Shown here one piece after another: positions 1 to 13,000 of a stretch of DNA of 64,000 bases. A program made the translations under genes and the position numbers. The notes below the pieces were generated by a model. It was not told the origin of the DNA, searched no databases, and saw nothing but the letters and a program-made list of their open reading frames with translations. Numbering within the stretch: position 1 is the stretch's first letter; every line of letters starts with the position of its first letter. The stretch comes from Watersipora subatra (taxonomy: Eukaryota; Bryozoa; Gymnolaemata; Cheilostomatida; Watersiporidae): NCBI RefSeq assembly GCF_963576615.1, contig NC_088710.1, positions 5,126,001 through 5,190,000 on the forward strand, given 5' to 3'.

Positions 1-847
1 AGTAAACTAATCAAAATATATATTATTGAGCATTAGAAGAAATCTAGTGAGGCGGAATATAGGAAAAGCACAATTACGGAAAGGGTTAGGAGGAACAGAG
101 GAACTTCTAGCTACTACATTTTTTACATTTTGAAACACGCACACTTACACGAATTTAGGAGGGTAAAAGATATAAAAACAATATAAAGAGCTGGGCAGGC
201 GTTCCCACAACATTTGATAAAAGAGGGGGAATGCCTTCAGTAAGAATTCAATATCAACAAAACTTATTGTACCCTTGCTATCCGCTTGGGGAGCATCTGA
301 AACAGTTACGAGTAGGTTGAAAATCTGCAGTGTGTAATATTGTTGTTAGCCAAGGAGCACACCATGGTCAACGAGTTAGGAAAATGAGAAATTAGCCTAT
401 GACTAATTGGCGAGCGACAGTTGAACAGCTCTTGTCATATGATTTCTACAGCAGCAGAAGTCGACACTGCAAGGTTCAAATGGCCTCTGTTTAGTCGACC
501 ATGAAACTGACAAGACAAACAGTTTGAAACAGAGAAATACAGAAGGGATGTGAAAATGTTTTAGCAGTCTTAACAAAGCTTCAGAAATATTAACAAGGGC
601 ATCGTACATATGCAACAGGAATAATGCACTCTACACTGAACAGTATAAAAGACAGTTTTAATTTGTTACGCAGTAATAGAATTACACATGCTATAGCTGC
701 TTGTTTTGCAAAACAATCTTTACTAATCGTTAAAAAATTCTGTTGATTTCTCTCTCATGTAGAGTACAAAAATTGGGTCTGCTAGTTTAGAGGACCATGG
801 TTGTGCTCCTAGAGATACATCATAGAAACAAATAAATTGTGTCCTAC
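1..847 (-). other. intron of the ERG gene, no gene seen
   Basis: This stretch follows the exon 5 donor on the minus strand. No ERG membrane-domain exon, RNA gene or recognisable repeat was found in it. The short open frame at 403-615 has no family signature. Confidence 0.5.
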
Positions 848-1062
848 CTGAGCCATCTTCCCTGAGACACTCTGTTTGACATTATGGGAAAGTGGCGGGT
901 GCTGCAGGTTGCTGCTTGAACCAGCGTCAGTTTCTAGCAGCCGCTGGCTCTCCGATTTATGTAGCCCACCTGTGAGAGATCTCGATCTTTGATCTTTCTG
1001 AAACCTTTCGGCTGTCGGCAGACTTTCTGCATAGTGAGGAAGGTCATGACACTGTAGTTCTG
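848..1062 (-). CDS. ERG channel exon 5 (linker up to the S1 region)
   Basis: 215 nt, acceptor ttttttag|CAGAACTACAG at 1063, donor CTCAG|GTAGGAC at 847-846, entering in phase 1 and leaving in phase 0. It encodes [15 protein letters not shown] and ends SVSGKMAQ. In ERG proteins a segment of the form KVTQ-VLSLG precedes S1. In human KCNH2 a phase-0 intron falls between the Gln and Val of this motif, as I recall. Here the donor comes at the same place, right after Gln. The next exon, expected to begin with VLSLG, is beyond the window. Confidence 0.8.
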
Positions 1063-4000
1063 CTAAAAAATCTAACATACATCAGACAGCGAGAAGGTGA
1101 ATACAGAAATAGTATGGCAAATAAATTGTGAATGAAGTTTTACAATGTATCTTGGCATTAATTTCATTGTCTGAGAGTGTGTAACTTAGCTCCCATTAAA
1201 GCCTGTGTTCTTTAGGAGAGCATTATCTGCTCATTAATATGATGAGAATTGAGGTATGAAGGATGAGTATTGATGTTGCACAGGATAAGTCCACGCTGGG
1301 GAAGGATTAATCATATTGTTAGCTTAGGTAAACATGCTGCATACATGCCAAGGAAAGGTAACTCTCTCCCCTTTCTCGAATTTGAATTAATGCTTTCTAT
1401 GAGCAAAAGAACTTGCCCACAACTTGCTGCCGGCTTATGGTTCCAACCGTAAAACTCTCACATTATTGGATGCCCGCAACATATGCCTAGGTTCAAAAAT
1501 TCATAAAAATAGTCAAAGCGTCTTATAACAAAAATAAGTCAAGGCCAACTTATAAAAAAAACAGAACTATGATTATAAAAGCACAAATCAAGTTGCACCC
1601 ATTTAATCTTGTGACATGCGAAGACCATCTTTTTATGTGAATTTGGTAGTAGCAGCTTGATTACAACTACTACTAGATTGAAAGTTTAAAAGTAAAAAAA
1701 CTAAAATGGAGATGGGACATAACTTTTAGCTTTCAATTTTAATGGCAGCGAAGGAGTAGGCCTAATTAATTAAGAGCAGCAGAGAATCTAGTTTTACGTC
1801 TCTCTCCATGTCTAGCAAGTTGTCAGTTTTTGAACTACTGCACTGTGAGACGCTGACACTAAGTATTAAGTATCTTCAAGACGTCAGCCATGGCGATTTG
1901 TCTAATCCTCTCAAGACACCTGACCAGGATAGAGGCCTGGGAAAGTTGTAGGCGGAGTGAGGGAGGAGCCGCTCTAATTAAGGTCATGTACTGAATAAAG
2001 TTATAGCTTTGTTTGACATATCGATTCAAGCTATATTGGAACGGATTCGAGTGCTATAGCAAACACTCTCCTCCGCTTGTATCCATTGTAATCTCTGTGC
2101 CTCATGCATATTTCATTACGACCGCCTTGGACTACTACTGTTATTCGTTGAACAACCCGAGAGAGCTTCGTTCGATTGAAGCCGAGTGCTCGATGACAGA
2201 CGGCATCTAAGAAATAGTTAAGGCTCTCGAGCGAAGAGCCTCTCAGGCGTATCATTGATCACTCTCACTGTCATTAATAAAATCATTTTCTTAAGCCACT
2301 GCTGAGACTCGTGACTAACGAATAATCAATAGGTATTTGTGACCAGTGCATTTGTCATCAGCGGTAATGGTCAAATGCTGCTGACACAATCAGCATCATT
2401 GGGGTGCTCCGTGACCCATCAAAGGCTAAAATGAACAACCCAACAAAAGGCTAACTATAACAAAAAATTTCACACGCGCAATCACAAGACAATTTCTGAT
2501 TAAGTGATTCTAATTATGTATGCTTATAGAGTGTCTGTTGTTTTACGGTACAATAATAATTTATTGTCAATGTTGGTCCATTAGCTGGTACTTTCTACGC
2601 ACAGGAGTTAAAGCAAACAAGTTGTGATTTGCATATTGTTTGGAAAACACTCTTTAATTCTCAACAAAATGAATAGAACCAATGAGAGACACGGAGAAGT
2701 GACCACCAAGTTGCAGTTGTACCATGTTGAAGTTGCGCCTACACAAGGTTTTAGTGGATTTTATCAGAAAGTGTTGGTATTTTTATCAGTTCTGATTGTT
2801 TTTGATGTCTGAGATTTTCTGACTGCCAGAATATTTCAAGATTAAAATCAACAAAACATGGTGACTGTGAAAGTGCTCAGATCAAACAAAAGTGCGATTA
2901 TGACATCTATAGTTGCACTTCGGTAAAGAGACCAACAGAACAGAGACGCGTAACATTACAACTTGGAAGCATTAGTTGATATCAATAACGAGAGACAACC
3001 AGCTGGGACACTGACATAATTCGGCATGTATTCTCCTTCCGAGCATTTTAACCGTGATAAAACTTTGTCGATTGTAATCTAGAAACATCCTGGCAGTCAG
3101 ATCACTTCAAACATCAAAAATAATCACAAATGGTAGAAAATACTGATACTTTCTGAAGAATCTTTCAAACTTTTGCGTAGGTTCCTCACTAAGCACAAAT
3201 ATTGCTTTGAAACATTAGCAGTTGCATAAGCTGTCTTGCGTAGCGACATGCAGAAACGGGAAAAATAGGGACCAGACTGAGCCCAAGCCTGTTAACTTCG
3301 ACCGGACAGACGAGGTTAGTCAAGCCGAGCAGACAGCACTTACTGAGCGTGGCAGGGTCACACGTATTGGCCCTCACACGAGAAATAGGCTGAAATAAAT
3401 GGAAAGCTACAACAGAAAACATCAGGAAATATAGAAACGCAGAAGTGAGAGTTATTTGCTCTAAGTAAAGTGGTATAGAAAATGGCATAGAAATGAAGAA
3501 CACAAAGTTGATCTCATTTCCAGTAGGGACACTTCTTATAATATGACAAATACCGCTGTTAACTTCAAATATCTACAGGGAGTATGGACAGAAGACAGCA
3601 GCCAAAAGATGAGCAAAAACAGCAGGCAGCAAGAAAAAATAGGAGAAATATTCATATGCCAACTAAATAGTAGAGAGACTAAATTGTATAGAAATGGGCA
3701 GGACACGGAGTCGAGAGCTGCTGCTAATCGCGCATGGATTTGCACTGCTAGCTGCATGAATATAACATAACGCTCGCGGTAATTGCATTATCAGCTAGGA
3801 TCATTTTTATGAAAGTTCAAAGCCTCTCCAATGTGAGTGCAATAAGGATGAAGGCGTATGGTGTTCTAACATCTAGTAGTTATTTGTGGAGTAGATTTGG
3901 CCAGCTTACAACTAACAAAAGCATTGCCGGTTACAGGAAATCAATACAGAGATAGCTTTTAGCTATGACATCATACTCTCCTTTGAATTCTTTCTCGTAA

Positions 4001-7000
4001 TTGAATGAAAAAAACATACTGATTACTAGACAACCTGTACTGCCAGTGAATAGCAAATAGTATAAGCTTCACAGAAATTTTTGAAGACCTTCAAATGAAA
4101 CTAAATTAAATTAGACGAAATGTAATATTTTATCTTTGCCATATTATTTTGTTTTATTTAGTAACAATGCTCATTTTGTTTTATTATGATATGATTTATC
4201 GGCAAACATTGTTAATAAAATAAACCAACAAAACAAACTTAAAACAAAGTAGGCCTACTGTGCGCAGAGAAGAGGCACAGACATCTTATATTTGGTGACA
4301 GCAATTCATCTGCAAAACTTCGTCTACAGCTGCTAGTAATATTAATATAACTATAATATATATATAATATTATAGATTATATTATATATATAATATATAT
4401 ATAATATAACCAGACCAACAAAGAGTTTTGCTTATATGTGGCTCCATCAAGTACTATTATTACATAGACCTCTATGGAGTGAACCAGATTAGAGTGCTTC
4501 AAAGAGCATGCCATGTGAGAACCTTTTTGGAATGTTCCACAAAAATGAGCCAACAGCCGATTTGTCTCCTGAACGGGCGACTTACTAGTTGGTCATTTCA
4601 TGGGAGAAAAACATGTTCTTTGGTTTACAAGTCAGCAACGTGTGATTAATGCAAAGCTTAAGATTACCCCTTGCTAATACCTTACCGTATTTTATTCGTG
4701 CAGAAACACAACAGCTATGAACCATTGACAGTGGCGTATGCCTAACTTCTCTGAAAACCTATCTATCTATCTATCTAAATCTCAAAGTTTGTCGTCTGTT
4801 CGATGTCTGTCTGTCCAGCTATAGCTATTAAAATCTTGGAATAAAAAACTCACTGCTTTCTAGATTTGAACCCAGGGTGAGTACCTTGCAGTCTGAGGCA
4901 CCTTTGAACCTTGCAGTACCCACAAGGTTCCAAAACCATGAATTTAACCACTGAGCTATACAGCCCTTAGAATTCTATCGCTCTTAATTGAAACTCTATT
5001 AACTCTATGAAACACAATGTTTTTTTGTGTTTTTGAAAACTTCTATTTCTGGTTTTTTGTAAGGTTCAACTGCTAAATCCCAGTAAAGGCTAATACTTTT
5101 CATGCAAACAATTGTATTATCTTAAGTAGGAATAGCCTCTACATTCTCTCACCGTTTGGTCAGACGGACAAAAACAGTTTGATATCTCATTTTTACATTT
5201 GTACCAGTATCGAAAAGTACCAGTATCGTCGTATTCAAAGTTTTGATGGATAGCTTCTGCTGGAACAGTAACCTTTTTTATACGCACACTTCTATGCATG
5301 AATTGTTATTATCAATTCAACATATTCAGAATTTTTATTTTGTTTTCTCAGTTCGTATTAATGTATCATTACCAAATCATTTTTTATTATAATCGTAGCA
5401 AAACAGACTTAATTTAGCTATTACTTGCTAATTATTTCACATTCACATTTAACCTCTTCTATAGCTGTTTTCTTTTGTTTTTTAGTTTATTTGACCTGCA
5501 CAAACATTTTTCTCTTGATATGGAGTTAAAAAGTTAGAATGGTAATGGTTGTTATATGTTAAAAAAGTTTTCTGTGCAAAGACTTTTATCACCTGAGCAA
5601 CGCAGGGCATTCACCTAGTTACTACTAAATACTATTGCACTAAAAGCTAGATAAGTTTAAAAACTGTATTTTTTGTTGAAATACTTTATAGAACTCGACA
5701 TAAATTTTCTTGTCACTTTCAAAAAAATTTAGCAGATCAAGTTAAAGAAAATAAGCTCAGCATAATAACAATAATAATAGTAATAACAATAATAAAGAAT
5801 CATGGGAATCAAAGAAGCACTCATGCAACTATTAAGTATAAGATTGCCTCGTTACAATATCCACCTGACAATTTGCACTGTGCAACTCAGCACAAGATGT
5901 TAGCAATTGTACTAGTGTACAAATCAGCCGGTAACACACGCTAGCCTGCTAATTAAACAATTTCTATTTTCTGTTAGCAATATATAAGCAACACTTAAAC
6001 ATAAATTTTGCTGTCAAACTCGACACGAAACTGTCAGTCGTCGTCTGATTTGGCATAAAACTGTCCGACTTGGCAGAAGCACTCACAATTAGTTTAATCA
6101 ACTTGAGAGGTTTAATGTTTGTGCACTGGTAAAACATCAATGCTACCTGAGCTTCTATTTACCTACAGAAATCAGTCTAAAACATGCCGACTGACAATCA
6201 ATGACTCTGCGCTGTGACTAGTTACATTAATAATTATTGTTACAACTTTTTTCTTTTCATAGAGTGGCCCGTGTAAGATTGTGCATTGCCCCTGATTTGA
6301 TATTGGTAGGCCTACATGGGTAGCACTATGTCCTCATACAAATGGGACAGCTGAAGCCTGCTTCCCATACCAGTCACAATCTCTGGCAACAGGCCTCAAG
6401 ACCATTAGGACAAAATGTATACATATGCCCGATTGCTGCCTGCAGTAAATGCAAAAGCTGCACTCTGTTAAGCTTTTTACTTATGAGCAATCTTTATTGT
6501 GGTAATTTCTAAGGTGTTACTGAGGAAACCTTCCCACAATGCACTGCATTATTACATGCCAAGCCTTTCCATAGAGCATTACCAATGATTTGCTGCATAT
6601 AATGGCTAACAGGATTCAACAATTGCTATAGCAACCATACTTAATGACATGGCTCCTGTTGAGAGCAACCATTTTTAAAATAACTTTGGCATGTCAAAAC
6701 AATCCTTGAATGCGATCATTGGTGAAAGCATGACTCATCAAGCCTCACACCGCAATGTTTTGCGAGGAGAGATCGTCGCTGGACCCTTGCTGCCAATTTG
6801 GGAACTAGGGTTACGAGTTTTTAAGTCTGTGTGCCGCTCGAGGCTCGAGGCTCACCGGCAGCAGTAATTCTATCAATATGACAGTTACAGGATTATCTGT
6901 ACTGACAGCGGATCCTATAATGGAACAGATGTCAGCTTTCCAGACACTTCTGGTTACTTAGCAGCATTCATTTCAACGCTGTTTGTTAGTCTGTTGTCAC

Positions 7001-10000
7001 TAGATCTCTCAAAATCGTTGGGGGTCTTTCCAGTTTTATTTTGAACAAATGTTACAAAAGCGTAAAAAAAATAAAATAAATTAATGAACAGGTTCAATAT
7101 GTTGGTGTTACTATGAAAGTCTGTTGTATTACATAGTATATTCTGATGATTCAGTGCTTAGGTAAAATATCATTACGCCCTGATACGATATCAGGGCATA
7201 AAAGTAGCATAAAATATCATTTTATGCTACTTTTATTTGTTATTTTTTGTTTCTACTTATTTTATTTAAATTCATTCAATATTTTTCGATAGTAAAACTA
7301 TAGTTTCACATTACACATGTTTCACATTACATATGTTTCACATTACACATGTTTCACATTACATATGTTTCACATTACACATGTTTCACATTACACATGT
7401 TTCACATTACATATGTTTCACATTACATATGTTTCACATTACACATGTTTCACATTACACATGTTTCACATTACACATGTTTCACATTACATATGTTTCA
7501 CATTACATATGTTTCACATTACACATGTTTCACATTACACATGTTTCACATTACACATGTTTCACATTACACATGTTTCACATTACACAAGTTTCACATT
7601 ACACATGTTTCACATTACACATGTAAACCAGAAACTTTGCAAAAGTATTCGTACTAAATTTGGTGAATGTCTTTGATAGATCGTAGAAAAACTGCAAACT
7701 AATGGCAAAGCAGAAACCATAAGAGCACAACATAACATAACATAAGAGCACAACATAACATAAGAGCACAACATAACATAACATAAGAGCACAACATAAC
7801 ATAACATAAGAGCACAACATAACATAACATAAGCACAACATTTTGCAGTCAACTTCTGGTTGCAAACAAGTATTTTGAGAGAGTAAAGGAAAAGCATATA
7901 GCCAGAGGTATGTAATTGCTTTGCACTTAAATTATACAGATTATATATTTGAGGACTCTCAGTAAGCCTGTTCAAATACTGTCTTTATAGCTATTTGCTT
8001 TACAGCTATACTTTTTCTGTTTGTATTTTGATAACATATGGCAAAGACACTTTTTCAAATTATTGTAAACTAGTACCCAGGCAGTCTAGTGTACCATGTC
8101 ATCAGGCGTAATAACTATACAATTACTGGTAGTGTAATTGTATAGTTATGGTACAGCTGGTAGTGTACTGGTCTAGCACGCTTTATGTTGGGAGTTTGAA
8201 TCCCATATGATGTAATCTTTTTTCTCAACCTTCAACCATGGCTTTAGACAGACACAGACAAACAGTCAGAGTCTCCTAAAGTCTCCAACCGTGGCTTCAG
8301 ACATACACAGACAAACAGTCAGAGTCTCCTAAAGTCTCCAACCGTGGCTTCAGACATATGCAGCTTCCATTGTAGTATAGATTTTCGAGTGTAGAGATAG
8401 ATGAGTGTGTAGAGGCAAGTGTCTGATATTATAGTAGTCTGTCAAACTGGCTGTTTAAACTAAATGGCTGACTTAATTAAGGACAATCCTGTTGCTAGCT
8501 ATATAAGCGCAATCCTGACCTTGAAGACGTGACCTCTCCAATGATAGGCTTACAGGTTACCCCATTTAATCAATTTTTTCTCTGGTGAACTTCCAGCGCA
8601 AACATTTTACCAATGATAAAACGAAGTTGGCAAGCTGCAGATAGGAGAGATGTTATTTCGTAAACTGTGTTCTGCTGCGACAAGAGTACTTCAGTCTGGT
8701 TCCTATTGGTCGCCAGTCACGTAATAACAGACAGGAAACAGATGGGAATGATTCAGACAGAAATGTTTGCTTTTGTTTAGCTTTTTTTACCCACTAGTCC
8801 AATGTGTCTAATGTGAGCAAAACTTCAATACCAATAGATATGGTCTAACAAGTGATGAACTCTGACAAGTGTTCAACTGTGGTTGTGGCAGCCGATGAAA
8901 GCCACCATTCCCATAGTTTGTGATATGGTAACAGACAAGCAACACAATTTTGATGTAGCACGTTTAATACTAACAGGCTGGACTTCCTCAGACCATCAGT
9001 CAGAGAGGTTCATTTTCTTCTATTTGTGGCAATTGCAACCATTTTATTTTTAGATTTAGGAGAGATTACTAAATTTTCATTATAAGTTTGCACCCTTTTC
9101 CTTCTTGGGTGAAAATAAAAACATATTATTTTCATCGGCAATACATTCCTCGCCACTAACCAATAAGGTCTCAAAATAAGGAATAATAAATAATGAATGA
9201 AATGAATAAATAATTCTGACGCAATCGCAATGTTTTGATAATAATGATGTGTTTGAAAAATGTTGTTTTGTTTCGAAATTGATATACGTGCATTTTTTTG
9301 ACCCGAGCATCAGAGCTAGATCATTGTGTCGAGTTATAACAGATGTGGTGGCTGGCATACTTGTGTACAGTCAACCCCTGCTTCTTGTGTACAGTCGATT
9401 CCCACTTCTTCGCACTTCCCTTCTTCAGACTTTCAACTGTCCTGACAATGTCCCACAGGGTTCCAAACGAGGGGGTCCAGACGATTGTCCAATGTAGCTG
9501 TTTCTTTCCGCAGAATTACAACTTTCACTGATTGGTAGCTCTAGTGACAGGCAACGCAAGTGACATGTGCGTAGGTTTTTCACCAGGGTGTTGTATTGTA
9601 ATTTGCCTTAGTTATTATTACCGTTATTAATATTACCGTACTTTTTGGACTATTAGCCGCTACTTTTTTCTGATGATTTGAGCCATGCGGCTTATATAAG
9701 GGTGCGGCTATTCTGTGGCTTTTTCTTTCACCGCTATGGCACATTAACCAGAATCTCCGGTTAGTGCGCGTCTAACGGTGAAAAAAAAACAACGAAACAG
9801 TGCCTTACAGTACTGTTCCATTAGACACTAGGTTAAAAAGCGTCGATTAATACGAAACAGTGTCATCAGGCACTGTTCCATTTTAAACAGCAAAGTTGCT
9901 GCCGTGATAAAAAGCACCGTCATGAGTTCTGCGGCCTATACAAAGGTGCGGCCTATGTACTGTTTTATTATCGTTTTTTTTGGAAAATAAAGCATCTGCG

Positions 10001-13000
10001 GCTTATATAGGGGTGCGGTTTATAGTCCAAAAGTACGGTATACTGGAACCTATTGCGGCATGACCACATTTTAATCTTTCATGTATGCTGTATATGCATA
10101 TTGTACAATTTTGTAGCCTGGGAGTTTATGTGTGAGACAACATAGGCTGTTTAATGTACAATCTAGTACACCATTTTTAAAGCCAAGACTTTTTTATCGA
10201 CCAGACGTGGCCTTGCTTTCAGTAGTCCGAACAAATGAGAGTTGTCTGTACGTTCTGATTTGAACTGTTTACCCTGTAGTTAGATTTTAGCCGTGTAAGC
10301 GAGGAGTAAAATCCTTTTTAATGTTTAAGTTGCAAACAGGTTAGACAAAGAATAACATCTAAAATGGTCTCTTACCTGTATCCTGTTCATTTTCCGCGCA
10401 GCTGTTTCTATATATCGGAGGAGAGAGCCGCGAGTTACGTTTAGTCATCTCGCCACTATCATGGCTCGGAGTGTGTGAGGAAAGGGTGCTGAGGTCACTG
10501 GGTACGATAAGGTCTGCGGTTGGCTCACTCATAGGTTTATTATTGTTGCTACTCTCCGCAAGAACTGTCATTTCATGGCTGTCTTCTTCGGTGCTCTCTT
10601 CACCTGTTTCCTTCTTTGATTTCTTGCCGTTTTCTTGCGTCTTCTCTGGGTCTCCATTCTCCAATTTGAGCTTTTTCCTCCGTTTCGGCAGCATTTTTCT
10701 CAACAGATTTCCTGCAACACTTTATTGAATACAAACTAACCTTTGGTCGAGGGCCAGCAAGTGTGTTTCATATCTCGATTTAATGAGTAAAATCGTTGCA
10801 TTTTCTTATTCTGCCTACGCTAAATGTTGATTTTACTTCAATTAAAGGTCTCAAGATCCTTTAAGTTTATTTCCTTGTTTTTTACAAAACAATTACAGGT
10901 TTTTAACTCATTTCAACATTCAGGATATGAACAAACTTCGTTCAACCTCTTAAAATTATTTCGAGAATATCATTGCTAGATCTTTTGACAATGTTCCATG
11001 TAGTATCTATTCTTTTAGCAAAGAAAGGCATTTTAAACACTACATGTCAAACCATTTATTTGATTTGCTTGAATAACTGTTGCCCTTTTTGATTCTTGTA
11101 TGGCATAATATGAAAATTTTTTTGTTTAAGATGAAAGTATTGCCAATAAAGTACATAATGTATATAATTAAGTAATATTATGTAATTATGTAGTATAGAT
11201 GTGTGTGAAAACAATTTTTGCAGTTTCAATTTAATTTCTTTAAATTAATAGCAAAAGTGCCATTCTAGACACTGCACTTGTTGCAAAAGCTTATATCCCC
11301 GTACGAGATAGTTCTATAAAGTAATTTACTTAGAAAATCATCGAGTTGATCTTAAAAGTTTGGAAAAGATATTGACACGTTTTTGCTTGTCAGCAAGTTA
11401 TATAGCTGAAAAGTTCTAGCCCTAGCTTGTTAACATGGTTAAAAAAAAGGTATAGGAGGTGGAGAAGGCCGTAAGCTGTAAGTTTATATGGCAATGCATG
11501 TTTTAATTTGTCCCAACTTCAACATGTATTGCCATATAAACTGTAAGTCTCTAAGTATAACCATTACATAAGCCATTCTTCCCACCTTTCATTTGCTTTA
11601 AAAAAGACAGGTTTAACCTAGATCCACCATTCTCAGAACTGTAGAATTTTCAAGGCTAAAACCTTGATAAGTTTGTATCTATGAGGCTATCTATAGGATG
11701 TATCAGATGTCCATGTGCCGGAGGCTTCATCGTGAGACTCATTTAGCCCCTGGCTACGTTGGCAGACAATTACGTCTGTTACACACGCTGCCAACGCATC
11801 AGGCCCAGTAATAGGATTGTGGAGAAGAATGTATATGTATGGAGCAATCAGCAGCAATGCTTTGTTTAAAGCTGGACTGCACCTTTGATACGCTGGTTCA
11901 ATGACCCGCTGCCTCTCTAGAAGATATGCAGAGACTGTAACAACTAGACAGACCGCAACAAATTAAAAACCTTCAGCAGTCGGCTTTGATCATAAATATA
12001 TAAGTGTTTCAGCCATTCAATTAAAACGTTGGTGAAGTTGTCGAAGTACTTAGGCAATGTCCAGCTTGTCGGAAAAAACTGGTTCAGTTGATAAAATCAG
12101 AAAAACTATCGCTGCTGTGAGTTTGAATGGAATAAACGCACCTTTATCTACTGCTCATAGACCATAGACATGGATGCGGAGTTTAACTGGTATCTACCTA
12201 TGTCTGATCACAATTATTTGCTTTTCTGTTTTTAATTTTTTATTGTTGATCATTATAGCTAATTGATACGGTTTACTGCAACAAAAGTATCAGGCGATTT
12301 AATTATTTTTTATTAAATCTTTAATGGGAGTTTTTTGTCAATTTTTTCATTTCACTATTTTTAAGATTTTTGCTATCTCAAAACCTGTCAAACATTGAAT
12401 TCTCAAAATGATTATAAAATGAGTTTAGCTTAAAAACAGTTTAAACTGTATTTTGAAAAGCTACCCATAGTCTGAAGTGCTTAGCTATCGGTGATCAATA
12501 GCTAGGCATATTCTCTGCGGTGCTCCAACCAAAGCCCGACTCTGACCAACGAGGGAGGTTGGGGAGGGAGGTTGGCGTGCCTATTCTATTGCCTCTTGTT
12601 ACATAAGCTGCTTAACAAATCCCAAGGAGAGTTGTGTAATTAAATCTTCAACTACCTTTGATCCTATCGCATGTATGACATCCAACGACAGGTGACCAGC
12701 AATGTCTCAGCAACCTACCAACGCCTAGACGATCAACCTATGTTAGTCATTATCATACGGCATCAACTTGCATCAAATGGCAAACTGGCTTATAGCCTTG
12801 CTTCATGATAACAGCAAAAGTTTGAATTAAAAATACACTGAAGGAAATTGGGCTTCTCTGAAATTTTATCAGATATTGAACTCTTGCAGAGTTCTAAAGC
12901 TGACCTAACTTTAAAAAAAGTTATGAATGAGCCTATGTGTGCCGTTAGGATGAGGTTAAAAATTGCAGAGAGATATTCTTGTTCCATAAAAAATTTATTA

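Larger units (their letters stand above)
1063..10375 (-). other. ERG intron 4, repeat-rich
   Basis: 9.3 kb between exons 5 and 4. It holds the foldback copy at 2750-3171, a SINE-like interspersed element (4750-5625), two minisatellites (7306-7833), a SINE (8070-8250) with a following triplicated segment, and a 407-bp MITE (9634-10040). The rest shows no supported gene. Confidence 0.6.

Noticed and set aside
3189..3503. 104-codon minus-strand frame
   Set aside because: No family motif, no splice context, overlaps sequence next to a foldback element.
6355..6814. Second Harbinger-like MITE (AGCCTGCTTCCCATAC ... TTTGGGAACTAGGG)
   Set aside because: Ends resemble the 20776 element, but the flanks do not form a convincing TTA duplication and the interior similarity is weak.
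7306..7625. CRISPR-like array appearance of regular repeats
   Set aside because: Contiguous units with no unique spacers, in a eukaryotic intron; minisatellite. The same holds for 15725-16105, 51955-52134, 61737-62065 and 63805-64000.
7317..7676. Three long forward reading frames of repeated [14 protein letters not shown] peptide
   Set aside because: Artefact of the 16-bp minisatellite without stop codons; no non-repeat coding sequence.
7599..7975. Minus-strand frames of 88 and 121 codons
   Set aside because: Mostly translation of the AACAT/AAGAGCACAACAT minisatellite.
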